Below are positions 1-8,117 of a DNA stretch of 64,000 nucleotides, piece by piece (position 1 is the first letter of the stretch; each line of letters starts with the position of its first letter). This DNA comes from JANXUC01 sp964619065. GTDB taxonomy: Bacteria; Acidobacteriota; Terriglobia; Terriglobales; Acidobacteriaceae. The notes under the pieces are model-generated. The model had not been told where the DNA came from. It ran no database searches and saw only the letters and a list, made by a program, of their open reading frames with translations. Where the stretch lies: positions 25,284-89,283 of the forward strand of contig CAZUCC010000010.1 in assembly GCA_964619065.1 (NCBI GenBank). Direction: 5' to 3'. Position numbers and translations under genes: made by a program.

Positions 1-19
1 ATGTCCACAGACGGCGATC

Positions 20-1279
20 ATGCGATGGCTCCGACGCTGGAAAATTCAACTCCTCGTTCTGTTCTCGGTGCTCGGCCCGGGTTTCATTACCGCGAACGTC
101 GACAACGATCCCGGGGGGATTTTCACCTATTCGCAGGCCGGAGCCCAGTTCGGCTACTCGCTGCTGTGGACGATGATCCCCATTACCGTGGCACTCATCG
201 TGGTGCAGGAAATGGTTGCCCGTATGGGGGCGGTTACGGGCAAGGGCCTCAGCGACCTGATTCGCGAAGAATACGGTCTGCGCATGACGGTGTTCGTGAT
301 GCTGGGATTGGTGATTACGAATTTTGGCAATATTGTCACTGAATTTGCGGGCATCGCCGGCAGCATGGAGCTGTTCGGTCTCTCCAAGTACATAACGGTT
401 CCCATTTGCGCCCTCATTGTCTGGCTGCTTGTGATCAAGGGTGCGCAGAAGAATGTGGAGAAGATATTCCTCGCGGGTTCGTTTTTCTACATCACATATA
501 TTGCCGCGGGTATGTTATCGCATCCCGATTGGACGCACGCACTCCTCGCAACCGTAAAGCCGCCAACCCTGGAATCCTTTAAGGCAAAGGGCGCCATTTT
601 CACTGTGATCGGCCTTGTGGGAACCACCATTGCTCCCTGGATGCAGTTCTACCTGCAGGCTTCGATTGTGGAGAAGGGAGTGACAAAGCGCCAGTACAAA
701 GCCTCCCGGCTGGACGTGATCGTGGGCTGCATTTTCACCGACGTGGTGGCGTGGTTCATCATTGTGGCGTGCGCCGCTACATTGTTTGCCAATGGCTTTC
801 ACAACATCACGAGCGCGAAAGATGCTGCCGAGGCACTCCGCCCGCTGGCCTCGGACTATGCCTTCATTCTCTTTGCCCTGGGACTGTTCAACGCCGCGCT
901 ATTTTCTGCAACCATCCTGCCGCTCTCCACGGTTTATACCGTTTGTGAAGGGCTCGGGTTCGAGTCGGGGCTGGACAATAAATTGAGCGAAGCCCCGTTC
1001 TTCTATGGGTTTTATACGGTGCTGATTGCATTGGGAGCAGGCGTCATTCTGATTCCCAATCTGCCATTGTTCAAGATCATTCTCGGGTCCCAGGTCGTTA
1101 ACGGCATTGTGCTGCCGTTCGTACTGGTGTTCATGCTCCTGCTCATCAACAAGAAGGAACTCATGGGCGAATATGTGAACACGCGGCTATTTAACGTGAT
1201 CGCCTGGACGACCACAGTCGTATCGATTGTGCTGACTTTGATCCTGGTCTGGGGGCAGCTCGCCGGCGGGGGGAGCTAG
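20..1279 (+). CDS. NRAMP-superfamily metal ion transporter (non-canonical motifs)
   Basis: This is an inner-membrane cation transporter of the NRAMP superfamily, hydrophobic along almost all of its 419 residues, a normal length for the family. Helix 1 reads DPGG (residues 30-33) where classical Mn/Fe NRAMPs have DPGN. The helix 6 segment reads TTIAPWMQF and lacks the usual MPH motif, so both canonical metal-binding elements are altered. Substrate therefore cannot be assumed; Mg or another ion is possible. The frame remains open upstream to position 2, so the true start may lie outside the window, although the ATG at 20 gives a plausible short basic tail. Its end overlaps the convergent Nudix gene by 4 bases. 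Confidence 0.85.
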   Translation: MRWLRRWKIQLLVLFSVLGPGFITANVDNDPGGIFTYSQAGAQFGYSLLWTMIPITVALIVVQEMVARMGAVTGKGLSDLIREEYGLRMTVFVMLGLVITNFGNIVTEFAGIAGSMELFGLSKYITVPICALIVWLLVIKGAQKNVEKIFLAGSFFYITYIAAGMLSHPDWTHALLATVKPPTLESFKAKGAIFTVIGLVGTTIAPWMQFYLQASIVEKGVTKRQYKASRLDVIVGCIFTDVVAWFIIVACAATLFANGFHNITSAKDAAEALRPLASDYAFILFALGLFNAALFSATILPLSTVYTVCEGLGFESGLDNKLSEAPFFYGFYTVLIALGAGVILIPNLPLFKIILGSQVVNGIVLPFVLVFMLLLINKKELMGEYVNTRLFNVIAWTTTVVSIVLTLILVWGQLAGGGS

Positions 1280-1668
1280 AGAATTTTGCCCTCAGCCAGA
1301 TCGCGGACGAGTTTCAGGTCCGCATCGAGGAAGTCGTACTCTGGCAGTTTGGTGCGGTCTACCCACTGCACGTCGCGGAAAATACGATTTTCGATCTCTC
1401 CCTTGTATTCCGGCACAGAAAAAAAGCGAAGCTCCACCGCGCTGCCCGTTTTGTAGGTATGTTGAAAGCGCGCGACCTCATCGCCGATGCGCGCGTCGAT
1501 TCCGATTTCTTCTTCCAGCTCCCGTCGCAGAGCATCGCGAGGCTGCTCGCCAGTTTCAATTTTGCCGCCCGGGAACTCCCATTTGAGCGGCATGGGTTGG
1601 TGTTTGGTGCGCTGGCAGATGAGCATCTTGCCGTCTCGAAGAATTAGTGCCGCTACGACCTGCCTCAT
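1276..1668 (-). CDS. Nudix hydrolase, MutT-like (8-oxo-dGTP diphosphatase type)
   Basis: A 130-residue single-domain Nudix pyrophosphohydrolase, the size of MutT. A complete Nudix box is present at about residues 35-57, starting GGKIETGE and ending REL-EEE-IGI, which supplies the metal-binding glutamates. By family it would hydrolyse oxidised or non-canonical dNTPs to monophosphates in the cytosol, and the MutT-like length and N-terminal VVAALILRDGKMLICQR favour nucleotide-pool sanitation. Many Nudix enzymes have other substrates, so the exact one is inferred. It lies downstream of the btuF-like gene on the same strand with a 63-base gap, and could be cotranscribed. Confidence 0.88.
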   Translation of the reverse strand: MRQVVAALILRDGKMLICQRTKHQPMPLKWEFPGGKIETGEQPRDALRRELEEEIGIDARIGDEVARFQHTYKTGSAVELRFFSVPEYKGEIENRIFRDVQWVDRTKLPEYDFLDADLKLVRDLAEGKIL

Positions 1669-1731
1669 CCGCTAACGAACTCCCCGCATGATTGGACTCG
1701 CACCATTAAAACACAGGGAATTTCATCAAGC

Positions 1732-2562
1732 TTACACGGAGGTCGGAACTCTAGCAATACTTCTTGGAACAGAAGTTTCCGGAAACAACTCTGGATGCAG
1801 CGCGGCTGCGAGTGCATGCAGTCCCTGAATCAGCGTCGGGGCTGGAGTGTTCAAGTGCTCATCCGGGATGCAGTAAACTCGCCCATTTCGCACAGCTTGT
1901 AATTCCCGCCAGTTGCGCTGCGCAATGATCTTTTCGAGGGGGACGCGGTCTCCGGCCCCGCACCATGCCGCGATGAGAACATCAGGATCAGCATGGCGGA
2001 CCTCATCGGGCGTGATCTGTTTGCCCGGCTCGCCCACAAGTTCTCCCCCGGCAGCGTCGACGAGCTCTGCCACCCAGCTTTGCGAGGCGATGAGCGGCTT
2101 GCCCCATTCTTCGCAAAAAACATGCGGTCGAGGTGGTTTTGCGGCCTCCACCTTAGCCCGTACCTGCGCGATTTCCTGCCGCATGGCGGCGACAACTTCT
2201 AACCCCTGCGGCGAGCGCCCTACGACCCCCGCGATGGCGAGGATGTCGGTGTAAATGTCGTGCAGCGAGTGGGGCGCCAGGCCGAGGAATCGAACACCGG
2301 TCTTCAGAATGTCGGCGACCGATTCCAGCTGGTAGGGAACCGAAGCTACGACAAAATCAGGATTCGCCGCAAGAATCTGAGCGCTATTAGCAGTCCAGGA
2401 ATCAGCCACGATTATCCGTTCTGAATTGCGAAGCTCCGGAACGACATCGCGGCAGTATTTTGTACAGGCTACGACTCGATCCAGGCAACCAAGTGCTGCC
2501 AGCGTTACCGTCGCACTGGGTTGGAGGCTTACGATTCGCCGGGGATAGAGGTCGATAAGCAT
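1732..2562 (-). CDS. BtuF-like cobalamin-binding / ABC substrate-binding family protein
   Basis: A 276-residue protein of the periplasmic-binding-protein family that binds cobalamin or siderophore-type ligands (BtuF/FecB fold). It opens with RRIVSLQPSATVTLAALG, the typical first strand and helix of this family, and the linking helix and second lobe follow (near PDVLIAAWCGAG). No signal peptide or lipobox is visible, which is unusual for a transporter component. It may therefore act in the cytoplasm, or the start may be misplaced; no better upstream start was seen. No BtuC/BtuD partners lie next to it. It is divergent from the NifU-like gene with a very short shared upstream region. Confidence 0.78.
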   Translation of the reverse strand: MLIDLYPRRIVSLQPSATVTLAALGCLDRVVACTKYCRDVVPELRNSERIIVADSWTANSAQILAANPDFVVASVPYQLESVADILKTGVRFLGLAPHSLHDIYTDILAIAGVVGRSPQGLEVVAAMRQEIAQVRAKVEAAKPPRPHVFCEEWGKPLIASQSWVAELVDAAGGELVGEPGKQITPDEVRHADPDVLIAAWCGAGDRVPLEKIIAQRNWRELQAVRNGRVYCIPDEHLNTPAPTLIQGLHALAAALHPELFPETSVPRSIARVPTSV

Positions 2563-2611
2563 AGGTTCCGGAAGTTTGGGTGCGGGATGGAGCGATTATA
2601 GTGTTAGGGCG

Positions 2612-2971
2612 ATGTTCTCCGCCCAGATCCTCGACCATTTCCAGAATCCCCGTAACGCGGGAGAAGTGCAGAATCCGGACGCTTTCGCGCAACTGGAGAA
2701 CCCGGCTTGCGGTGACGTTCTGCGCTTGACGCTACGCACGGAAGACGGGAGGATCACAGAAATTCGCTTCCTAGCCCAGGGCTGCGTGGCGGCCATGGCC
2801 TGTGCATCGGCGCTGACCGAACTTGTCTGGCAGAGAAGCTTGGCAGACGCTCGAGAGTTGCGACGCGAACAGGTTGTTCAGGCCGTCGGCGGACTACCGC
2901 CGGAATCGATCCACGCTAGCCATCTGGCGATGGACACGCTTCGTGCCTTGCTGCAGCAGTTGCCGGACTAG
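2612..2971 (+). CDS. IscU/NifU-like Fe-S scaffold protein lacking the third cluster cysteine
   Basis: A 119-residue protein matching the IscU/NifU N-terminal scaffold domain: it starts MFSAQILDHFQNPRNAGE, followed by NPACGD (Cys33, Asp35) and AQGCVAAMACAS (Cys58). In IscU the third ligand sits in an HCS motif near the C terminus. Here that motif reads HAS (residues 101-103), so the third cysteine is replaced by alanine while the neighbouring histidine is kept. The protein may be a carrier or a degenerate paralogue rather than a full scaffold. The ATG at 2612 was preferred over one at 2576 because it begins exactly at the conserved N terminus. No iscS or other suf/isc gene is adjacent. Confidence 0.82.
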   Translation: MFSAQILDHFQNPRNAGEVQNPDAFAQLENPACGDVLRLTLRTEDGRITEIRFLAQGCVAAMACASALTELVWQRSLADARELRREQVVQAVGGLPPESIHASHLAMDTLRALLQQLPD

Positions 2972-3016
2972 ATAAACCTAGGCGAGCTTTGTTCGCCTGC
3001 CAGGGGGCGTCTGGGC

Positions 3017-3787
3017 CTACGTGTTCTTGCCCTCTGGAAAATAAATCGTCCAGCAATTCTCGCGTGCCGCTTCCTCTAATTCCGGGCTGGGATTGACAGC
3101 GAATCCCGCCTTGGCCATGGCGAGCATGTCGGCGTCCCACTTGGAATTTCCGAAGGCGACGTCCGGTATTCTTCCCACCACGTCGCGAATCGCTTGCGGT
3201 TTTCCTGGCCCGCTGGGAATGCGCACAAGGCGGTCGGTGATTCGCCCGCTCTCGATAAAGACTTCAGCGGACAGAACCCGCTTCGGCGGTATCCCAAAGT
3301 GTTGTACCCCTGCCCGCACCACCCATTGATTGCTGGACGAAACCGCCCAAATCTCGCAGCCGTCCGCGTGCAATTGCCGGACCAGTTCTTGCATGGAGGG
3401 AAAGATCGTTTCCACCATGCCTTCCTCAAAGAATGTGTCGGCTGCGGCCTGCAGATCGGCATCCGCAAGGCCGGCGTGCAGCGTCACCATCTCGCCGCAC
3501 ATGGTGTCTTCATCCACGAGACCGGCTCTGTAGTCGGCGTGACGCGCCCGCGCCCAACTCGCGGTCTCCTCAGAAATTAGACCGCGCTCCATTTCCCAGC
3601 GGAAGAATCCCTCCCCGACGTCCCCGCTCCAAAGCGTGCCGTCGCAGTCAAAAGCTGCAAGTTTCGGTTCTAGCTGCAGCACCGTCCGGAGAAACTTCTC
3701 ATCTTCTTTCCGGAGAGCGCGTTTTCGCAGGACATGGTTGCGCTGAGTCTCAGTCTTCGGGGCAGGGATATCTTGCTTGTGCGTCAT
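3017..3787 (-). CDS. HAD-superfamily phosphatase, SerB-like
   Basis: A 256-residue cytosolic phosphohydrolase of the HAD superfamily related to phosphoserine phosphatase. Motif I is FDCDGTLW (nucleophile and acid-base Asp), motif II is the SSS after IWAV, motif III is the Lys in GPGKP, and motif IV is GNSKWDADM. Motif IV normally begins GD; here the first acidic residue is Asn, a conservative but notable change at a metal-binding position. The substrate is not known from sequence. The start is supported by an AAGGA ribosome site just upstream. It follows mocA by 49 bases on the same strand and probably belongs to the xdhC-mocA operon. Confidence 0.8.
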   Translation of the reverse strand: MTHKQDIPAPKTETQRNHVLRKRALRKEDEKFLRTVLQLEPKLAAFDCDGTLWSGDVGEGFFRWEMERGLISEETASWARARHADYRAGLVDEDTMCGEMVTLHAGLADADLQAAADTFFEEGMVETIFPSMQELVRQLHADGCEIWAVSSSNQWVVRAGVQHFGIPPKRVLSAEVFIESGRITDRLVRIPSGPGKPQAIRDVVGRIPDVAFGNSKWDADMLAMAKAGFAVNPSPELEEAARENCWTIYFPEGKNT

Positions 3788-3836
3788 GCTTCCTTTCTGA
3801 TTTCTTACCGTACGGTCGTGGAAATTGGGGACTGGT

Positions 3837-4466
3837 TTATACAGTTAAGGCCGCATATTCTTCGGGTGTATCTACGTTCAGCGCCACAAACGGGTCGTCC
3901 ACCGGGACATAATCGATGAATTCCTCGTGGGCATGTTCGACCTCTCGGGCATTCGAGGTGGAAGGCGCGCGCAGGAATGCCTCCATCATCTCACGGCTGG
4001 CCAGGATGGGGTGACCGTGTTTGCCGCCGAATTCGGGTACAACGGCCCATTTTCTCTGGGCTTTTGTCTGGTCGAGCGCGCGTTCAAACGCGAGCAGCAG
4101 TTGCTGCAAGGTCGCTGGCTGCACAGGCGGTCGGTCCACCAGGGTAATCACCGCCGCGTCCCGGCCTCGACGGAGCACATCCTGCAAGCCAACTTGCAGG
4201 GAACCAAACTGGCCACGCTCCGGGTGCGGGTTCTCCACCAGAAAAGCGCCCTGGGCATAAATGACAGGCTCCAGCTGAGGCGTGTTTTCCCCGGTTACTA
4301 CGATCACGAGGTCCGTCTGTGCGGTCAGCGAACGGATTGCTGCCGAAAGAAATGTGCCGCCGAAACCTTCGTTGGGGGGCCAGGGAAGAAGCGCTTTGTC
4401 TCGACCCATTCGCGACGAGGAACCCGCCGCCAGAATCACCCCGCAGAAGCTCGGTGCTCGTCCCAT
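3837..4466 (-). CDS. MocA-like molybdenum cofactor nucleotidyltransferase
   Basis: A roughly 209-residue NTP transferase of the MobA/MocA family. The signature loop VILAAGSSSRMGRDKALLPW binds the nucleotide, and a later LVDRPPVQ segment corresponds to the conserved LxDxP metal site. Family knowledge: MocA adds CMP to molybdopterin for xanthine-dehydrogenase-type enzymes. It directly follows xdhC, which supports this role over the GMP-adding MobA. The start is uncertain: ATG at 4466 places the signature close to the N terminus, while a TTG at 4520 is possible and is preceded by a better purine-rich site. Confidence 0.82.
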   Translation of the reverse strand: MGRAPSFCGVILAAGSSSRMGRDKALLPWPPNEGFGGTFLSAAIRSLTAQTDLVIVVTGENTPQLEPVIYAQGAFLVENPHPERGQFGSLQVGLQDVLRRGRDAAVITLVDRPPVQPATLQQLLLAFERALDQTKAQRKWAVVPEFGGKHGHPILASREMMEAFLRAPSTSNAREVEHAHEEFIDYVPVDDPFVALNVDTPEEYAALTV

Positions 4467-4526
4467 TGGGCGAAGATACCAGAAAGAGGCCGAGCTACGC
4501 TCGGGAGGGCGGGCGCGCAAGGCCGC

Positions 4527-5393
4527 CTAAAGGCTTTCATCGTCGAGCGTAGCCATTGCGGCATCGCGCGAGCCGGAAGCCTCTCCCCGCTGCGGGAACC
4601 AGCTCATGTGCGGCAACTTGCTGTCACTGTGGCGCCGGACGGCAATCATTTCTGCGCAGACGGCCACGCCAATTTCTTCGGGTGTGAGCGCTCCAATATC
4701 CAGGCCGATCGGCGCGTAAACCCGCTCGAACAAATTCTCCGCGAGGCCTTCTTCGCGCAGCTCGTGGTGGATGGCGATCACCTTGCGCCGGGAGCCGATC
4801 ATTCCGATGTAACGAGCGTCAGTCCGCACGGCCCAGCGCAGCATGCGCATGTCGTCTTTGTGTCCGCGGGTTACGATCACGATGTAGGACGAGGAGTTCG
4901 GTGCGAGCCGGGCCATGGCGGCGTCAAAATTCTCGGCCAACACTTCGTGGGCTTCCGGAAAGCGTTCGCGGTTTGCGTACGCGGCACGGTCGTCGATCAC
5001 AATTACGTCAAATCCTGCAATTTGTGCGATCTTGTAAACGTTGGATGCAACGTGACCTGCGCCAAACAGATAAAGTAACGCTTGAGGTAGCACCGGCTCA
5101 ATGAAGACATCCAACGTTCCGCCGCAAACCAGACCGGTGTCAAATTTTGGATTGTGGTTCAGGTTGAAAGTCAGTGTCCGAGGCTTCTCGTCCTCCATGA
5201 CCTCTTTCGCCGCTTGCCAGACCTCGCCCTCGACGCAACCGCCGCCAATCGTTCCGGCAATCGATCCGTCATCGCGCACCAGCATCTTCGCCGTGCGAAA
5301 CGACGGCACCGACCCACGCACATTTACGATGGTGGCGACCGCGCCCCGTCGCCCCTCACGCCGCAGCTTCACAATCTCTTCGTAGATATCCAT
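4527..5393 (-). CDS. XdhC/CoxI family molybdoenzyme maturation factor
   Basis: A 288-residue protein with both halves of the XdhC family. The N-terminal domain contains GSVPSFRTAKMLV and the GGGCVEGE motif, and the C-terminal Rossmann-like domain begins YLFGAGHVA and includes VTRGHKDD and MIGSRRK. XdhC proteins bind molybdenum cofactor, promote its sulfuration and insert it into xanthine-dehydrogenase-like hydroxylases. It is the first gene of the run xdhC-mocA-HAD phosphatase on the minus strand. The target molybdoenzyme is not in this window. No strong ribosome site was found before the ATG, but the N terminus matches the family well. Confidence 0.9.
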   Translation of the reverse strand: MDIYEEIVKLRREGRRGAVATIVNVRGSVPSFRTAKMLVRDDGSIAGTIGGGCVEGEVWQAAKEVMEDEKPRTLTFNLNHNPKFDTGLVCGGTLDVFIEPVLPQALLYLFGAGHVASNVYKIAQIAGFDVIVIDDRAAYANRERFPEAHEVLAENFDAAMARLAPNSSSYIVIVTRGHKDDMRMLRWAVRTDARYIGMIGSRRKVIAIHHELREEGLAENLFERVYAPIGLDIGALTPEEIGVAVCAEMIAVRRHSDSKLPHMSWFPQRGEASGSRDAAMATLDDESL

Positions 5394-5526
5394 CTGAGGC
5401 TCAGCCGATTATTGGGTGTCGCCACAAAGGAAGTCAACGGGGACGTGCCGGGCGGTATTCCTGCCTGCCGCTCTTGTGCGAGCGCTGATCCGCACGTTTC
5501 TTTCGCGTAACGAGTCGGCTCAATGA

Positions 5527-6606
5527 CTATGCAACGAATCCAGCAGCGAACCCTGCGACGACTCCGCTAAGGCAAATGACGGCAAAAACGGAAGCTGCTG
5601 TCTTCCAGGACATCGTGCGCCCTGTCACCAGGAAGGAATACACACTGTAGCTGCCGAGCGTGCAAAGCAAAACAATGACATAGGGCATCGGCACCCCACT
5701 CCTCATGGCAACAAACGCGGCAAACACATCAAAGGCCATGGGAACCGGAAGGAAGGTCCCCACGATGGCGACAGCCAGGATTCCCAACGGAGTCACAGCA
5801 GTGTGCAAAACGTCGCGCGGGATCAGTTCAATGGCAAGCGCTCCCAGCAAGGCGGCCGCGATCATGAGGGGTCCAGCAGTTCGCAGCAGATACCATAGGT
5901 TCTTGGCAAACCCCCGCAGCGTCGAAAGAAAAGTCGCACCCCAGGAATCGGACGTGCTATCCGGCGAAATCCTGCGGGAGAGGTTCGTTCCCCGATCGCG
6001 GGATGCTATCCAGGGCACAAATACGAGCAGGATGGCAAGAGTGAGGCCAACTTTTAAGAGCGCAATCGGCAGAGGGAACAGACTGAACACCATGGCTAGC
6101 ACAACCACGTTCAGGGTGGGCGAACTGATCATGGTAGCCAGCACCGATTCCTTACGCATGCCCGATGCATACAACCCTTGTCCTATGGGAGCCACGCAAT
6201 TGGAGCACACGCCCAGAGGAATCCCGCCCAGAGTTCCCCACAGCGCATTCTTGTAGACACTGGCACCGCCTAAGGAGCGAAAGCGCGGTAAAAGCGTCAG
6301 GGCGCCCGCACTGAAAAGAAATCCAAACGTCATGCCAATCTTATTGGCCGCCAGCCAGTTGACCGTGGTGAGCGCGACCCGTTTCGGCAGGGGGATTGTT
6401 CGATCCACAGCCACCACGTTGTCAAACGTGAGCGCGCCGTTCACCTGGACAGTGGAACCCTTGTGGAGTTTCTTCAGCAAAGCCGGGTACCGCGAATCCA
6501 CCCAAAAGATGCCAGCGATGATGGCCAGAACCCCGACGCCGAGAATGACGGATCGCCGAAAGTTAGCTGGTGTGTAGGACAACTCGGGGGTAATTGCTGT
6601 CGCCAT
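5527..6606 (-). CDS. ArsP/DUF318-like permease
   Basis: A 359-residue polytopic inner-membrane protein with two similar halves, resembling the ArsP_1 (DUF318) permease family. The first half has GVCSNCVAPIGQGLYASG followed by an ISSPTLN segment, a region where family members carry conserved cysteines and small residues. The second half has TFLPVPMAFDVF. Family members export trivalent organoarsenicals or other small ions, but specificity cannot be read from sequence. A loop of about 45 residues after the first helix (around VQVNGALTFDNVV) probably lies outside the membrane. A strong GGGAGAG ribosome site precedes the ATG. No arsR or arsC gene is adjacent. Confidence 0.72.
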   Translation of the reverse strand: MATAITPELSYTPANFRRSVILGVGVLAIIAGIFWVDSRYPALLKKLHKGSTVQVNGALTFDNVVAVDRTIPLPKRVALTTVNWLAANKIGMTFGFLFSAGALTLLPRFRSLGGASVYKNALWGTLGGIPLGVCSNCVAPIGQGLYASGMRKESVLATMISSPTLNVVVLAMVFSLFPLPIALLKVGLTLAILLVFVPWIASRDRGTNLSRRISPDSTSDSWGATFLSTLRGFAKNLWYLLRTAGPLMIAAALLGALAIELIPRDVLHTAVTPLGILAVAIVGTFLPVPMAFDVFAAFVAMRSGVPMPYVIVLLCTLGSYSVYSFLVTGRTMSWKTAASVFAVICLSGVVAGFAAGFVA

Positions 6607-6684
6607 AGAAACTCTCCCTCGCGCGGTGCAACATAGGGAACTATTCCATCCCAGTCAGCGAAGAGGGGCAATACTACAAATGCA

Positions 6685-6709
6685 CTAGGGAACCTTTGAG
6701 CTTCCCTAG
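6685..6709. promoter_or_regulatory. Inverted repeat in the divergent permease/MDR promoter region
   Basis: Arms CTAGGGAA (6685-6692) and TTCCCTAG (6702-6709) form a perfect 8-base inverted repeat with a 9-base spacer. It sits between the divergent permease and oxidoreductase genes, about 80-100 bases from either start. The symmetry fits an operator, but the protein that would bind it is unknown. Confidence 0.35.
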
Positions 6710-6807
6710 GTGCCAAGTAGCGCCCAGTAGGCGCCGAGGGTTGCACACTATGTGTTAGCCTGCCTTTCAGCCATCGACAGGTGTTTTCGCTTCAGATGGG
6801 AAAGTTC

Positions 6808-7830
6808 ATGAAGGCAGTCCGTATTCATCAATTCGGCGGCCCGGAAGTCTTGCAGTATGAAGACGTGCCCGATCCCCAGCCGCGTAAAGATCAGGTTCTA
6901 ATCCGCATCCGAGCTTGTGCCATGAATCACCTCGATCTCTGGGTGCGCCAGGGTCTGCCCGGGGTCCGATTACCACATATTCCCGGTAGCGACATCGCGG
7001 GGGAAATCGTTGAAGTAGGGGAGTATGCCCGAGGATTGCAGGTTGGGCAGCGCGTCCTGGTAGCTCCGATGCACTTCTGCCAGCAGTGTCCAGCGTGCGC
7101 GGATGGCCGCCAGAACCAATGCCATGAATTTACAGTCTTTGGCAATGCAATCGATGGCGGCAACTGCGAGCTGCTTGCGGTACCGCCGATTAACGTGATC
7201 CCTATTCCCGGTCATCTTGGCTTCAACGAAGCGGCCAGTGTCCCTTTGGTGTTTACCACGGCGTGGCACATGCTGATTGGGCGGGCGAATCTTCGCCCGG
7301 GCCAGACCGTGCTGGTTTTAGGAGCGAGTTCCGGGATTGGAATAGCGGCGATCCAAATCGCCCGGATGTTTCACGCGCGCGTCATTGCCACGGCTGGCGA
7401 CGAACGCAAGATGCAAAAGGGCCTCGAACTGGGCGCTGATTTTGTTATCCACCATTACAGGCAGAAGATTTCCGATGAAGTGCGCAAGATCACCAACAGG
7501 GCAGGGGTCGACATCGTAATCGAACACGTCGGCGCGGCCACCTGGGACGAGAGCCTGCGGTCGCTGAAGCCCGGCGGGACGCTGGTCACCTGCGGCGCCA
7601 CCACCGGTCCGGAAGCAAAAGTCAATCTGCAGTTTTTGTTCGTGCGTCAATTTTCGCTGCTCGGTTCCTATATGGGCACCATGGGCGAACTGCACGAGGT
7701 GCTGGGGCACGTGTTTGCAGGCCGGTTGCGACCTGTCGTCGACCGCGTGTTTCCGCTGGCAGAGGTTCGTGCAGCCCACGAATACTTGGCGAGTAGCCAG
7801 ATGTTTGGCAAAATCGTGCTAAACCCTTAG
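6808..7830 (+). CDS. MDR-family oxidoreductase, quinone-reductase-like with a structural zinc lobe
   Basis: A 340-residue medium-chain dehydrogenase/reductase. The NAD(P)-binding domain carries VLVLGASSGIGIAAIQIA. The lobe HFCQQCPACADGRQNQC has the four-cysteine pattern of the structural zinc site. The catalytic zinc ligands of alcohol dehydrogenases are absent: the usual Cys is replaced in ACAMNHLDL, and the GHE motif reads GSD. The enzyme therefore resembles zinc-free quinone oxidoreductases that kept the structural zinc lobe. The ATG at 6808 was chosen because it fits the conserved MKAVRIHQFG start with GGGAAAG just ahead; GTG 6781 and ATG 6796 are in frame. The substrate is unknown. Confidence 0.85.
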   Translation: MKAVRIHQFGGPEVLQYEDVPDPQPRKDQVLIRIRACAMNHLDLWVRQGLPGVRLPHIPGSDIAGEIVEVGEYARGLQVGQRVLVAPMHFCQQCPACADGRQNQCHEFTVFGNAIDGGNCELLAVPPINVIPIPGHLGFNEAASVPLVFTTAWHMLIGRANLRPGQTVLVLGASSGIGIAAIQIARMFHARVIATAGDERKMQKGLELGADFVIHHYRQKISDEVRKITNRAGVDIVIEHVGAATWDESLRSLKPGGTLVTCGATTGPEAKVNLQFLFVRQFSLLGSYMGTMGELHEVLGHVFAGRLRPVVDRVFPLAEVRAAHEYLASSQMFGKIVLNP

Positions 7831-7902
7831 CTGCGACGGCCAACCCTTGGTGTTAACTTGCCAAAGTGGAGTAGTGGTGCCGTTTGGATATTTCTACAAA
7901 AT

Positions 7903-7995
7903 TGTCATTCCGAAGCGCGGCAGTAGCGCGCGAGGAATCTGCTCTTTTACTGCCAGGAGCAGATTCCTCGCCGATCGACCTGGCTCGGAATGACA
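7903..7995. repeat. REP-like palindromic intergenic element
   Basis: The outer arms TGTCATTCCGA and TCGGAATGACA and the inner arms GAGGAATCTGCTC and GAGCAGATTCCTC pair across a 93-base element, giving a long nested stem-loop. Related half-copies occur at 23116-23152 and possibly 22057-22090, so it looks like a dispersed family. It lies between the MDR gene and the prolyl oligopeptidase in a 287-base gap that otherwise holds no gene. Confidence 0.75.
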
Positions 7996-8117
7996 GAGCC
8001 AGAGGAGTGTATTTACGAAACGGCACCACGTCCCAAATTGGGGGCGTACTTGTCCGTTCCGTTCGAACTCAGGCAAAATAGAACACTCCATCGATGCAAT
8101 CCCTCAAGAGGATTTCC

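Noticed and set aside
3927..5078. Long open frame on the plus strand opposite mocA and xdhC
   Set aside because: It runs antisense across two well-supported genes and its predicted protein has an arginine- and histidine-rich composition typical of shadow frames in GC-rich DNA.
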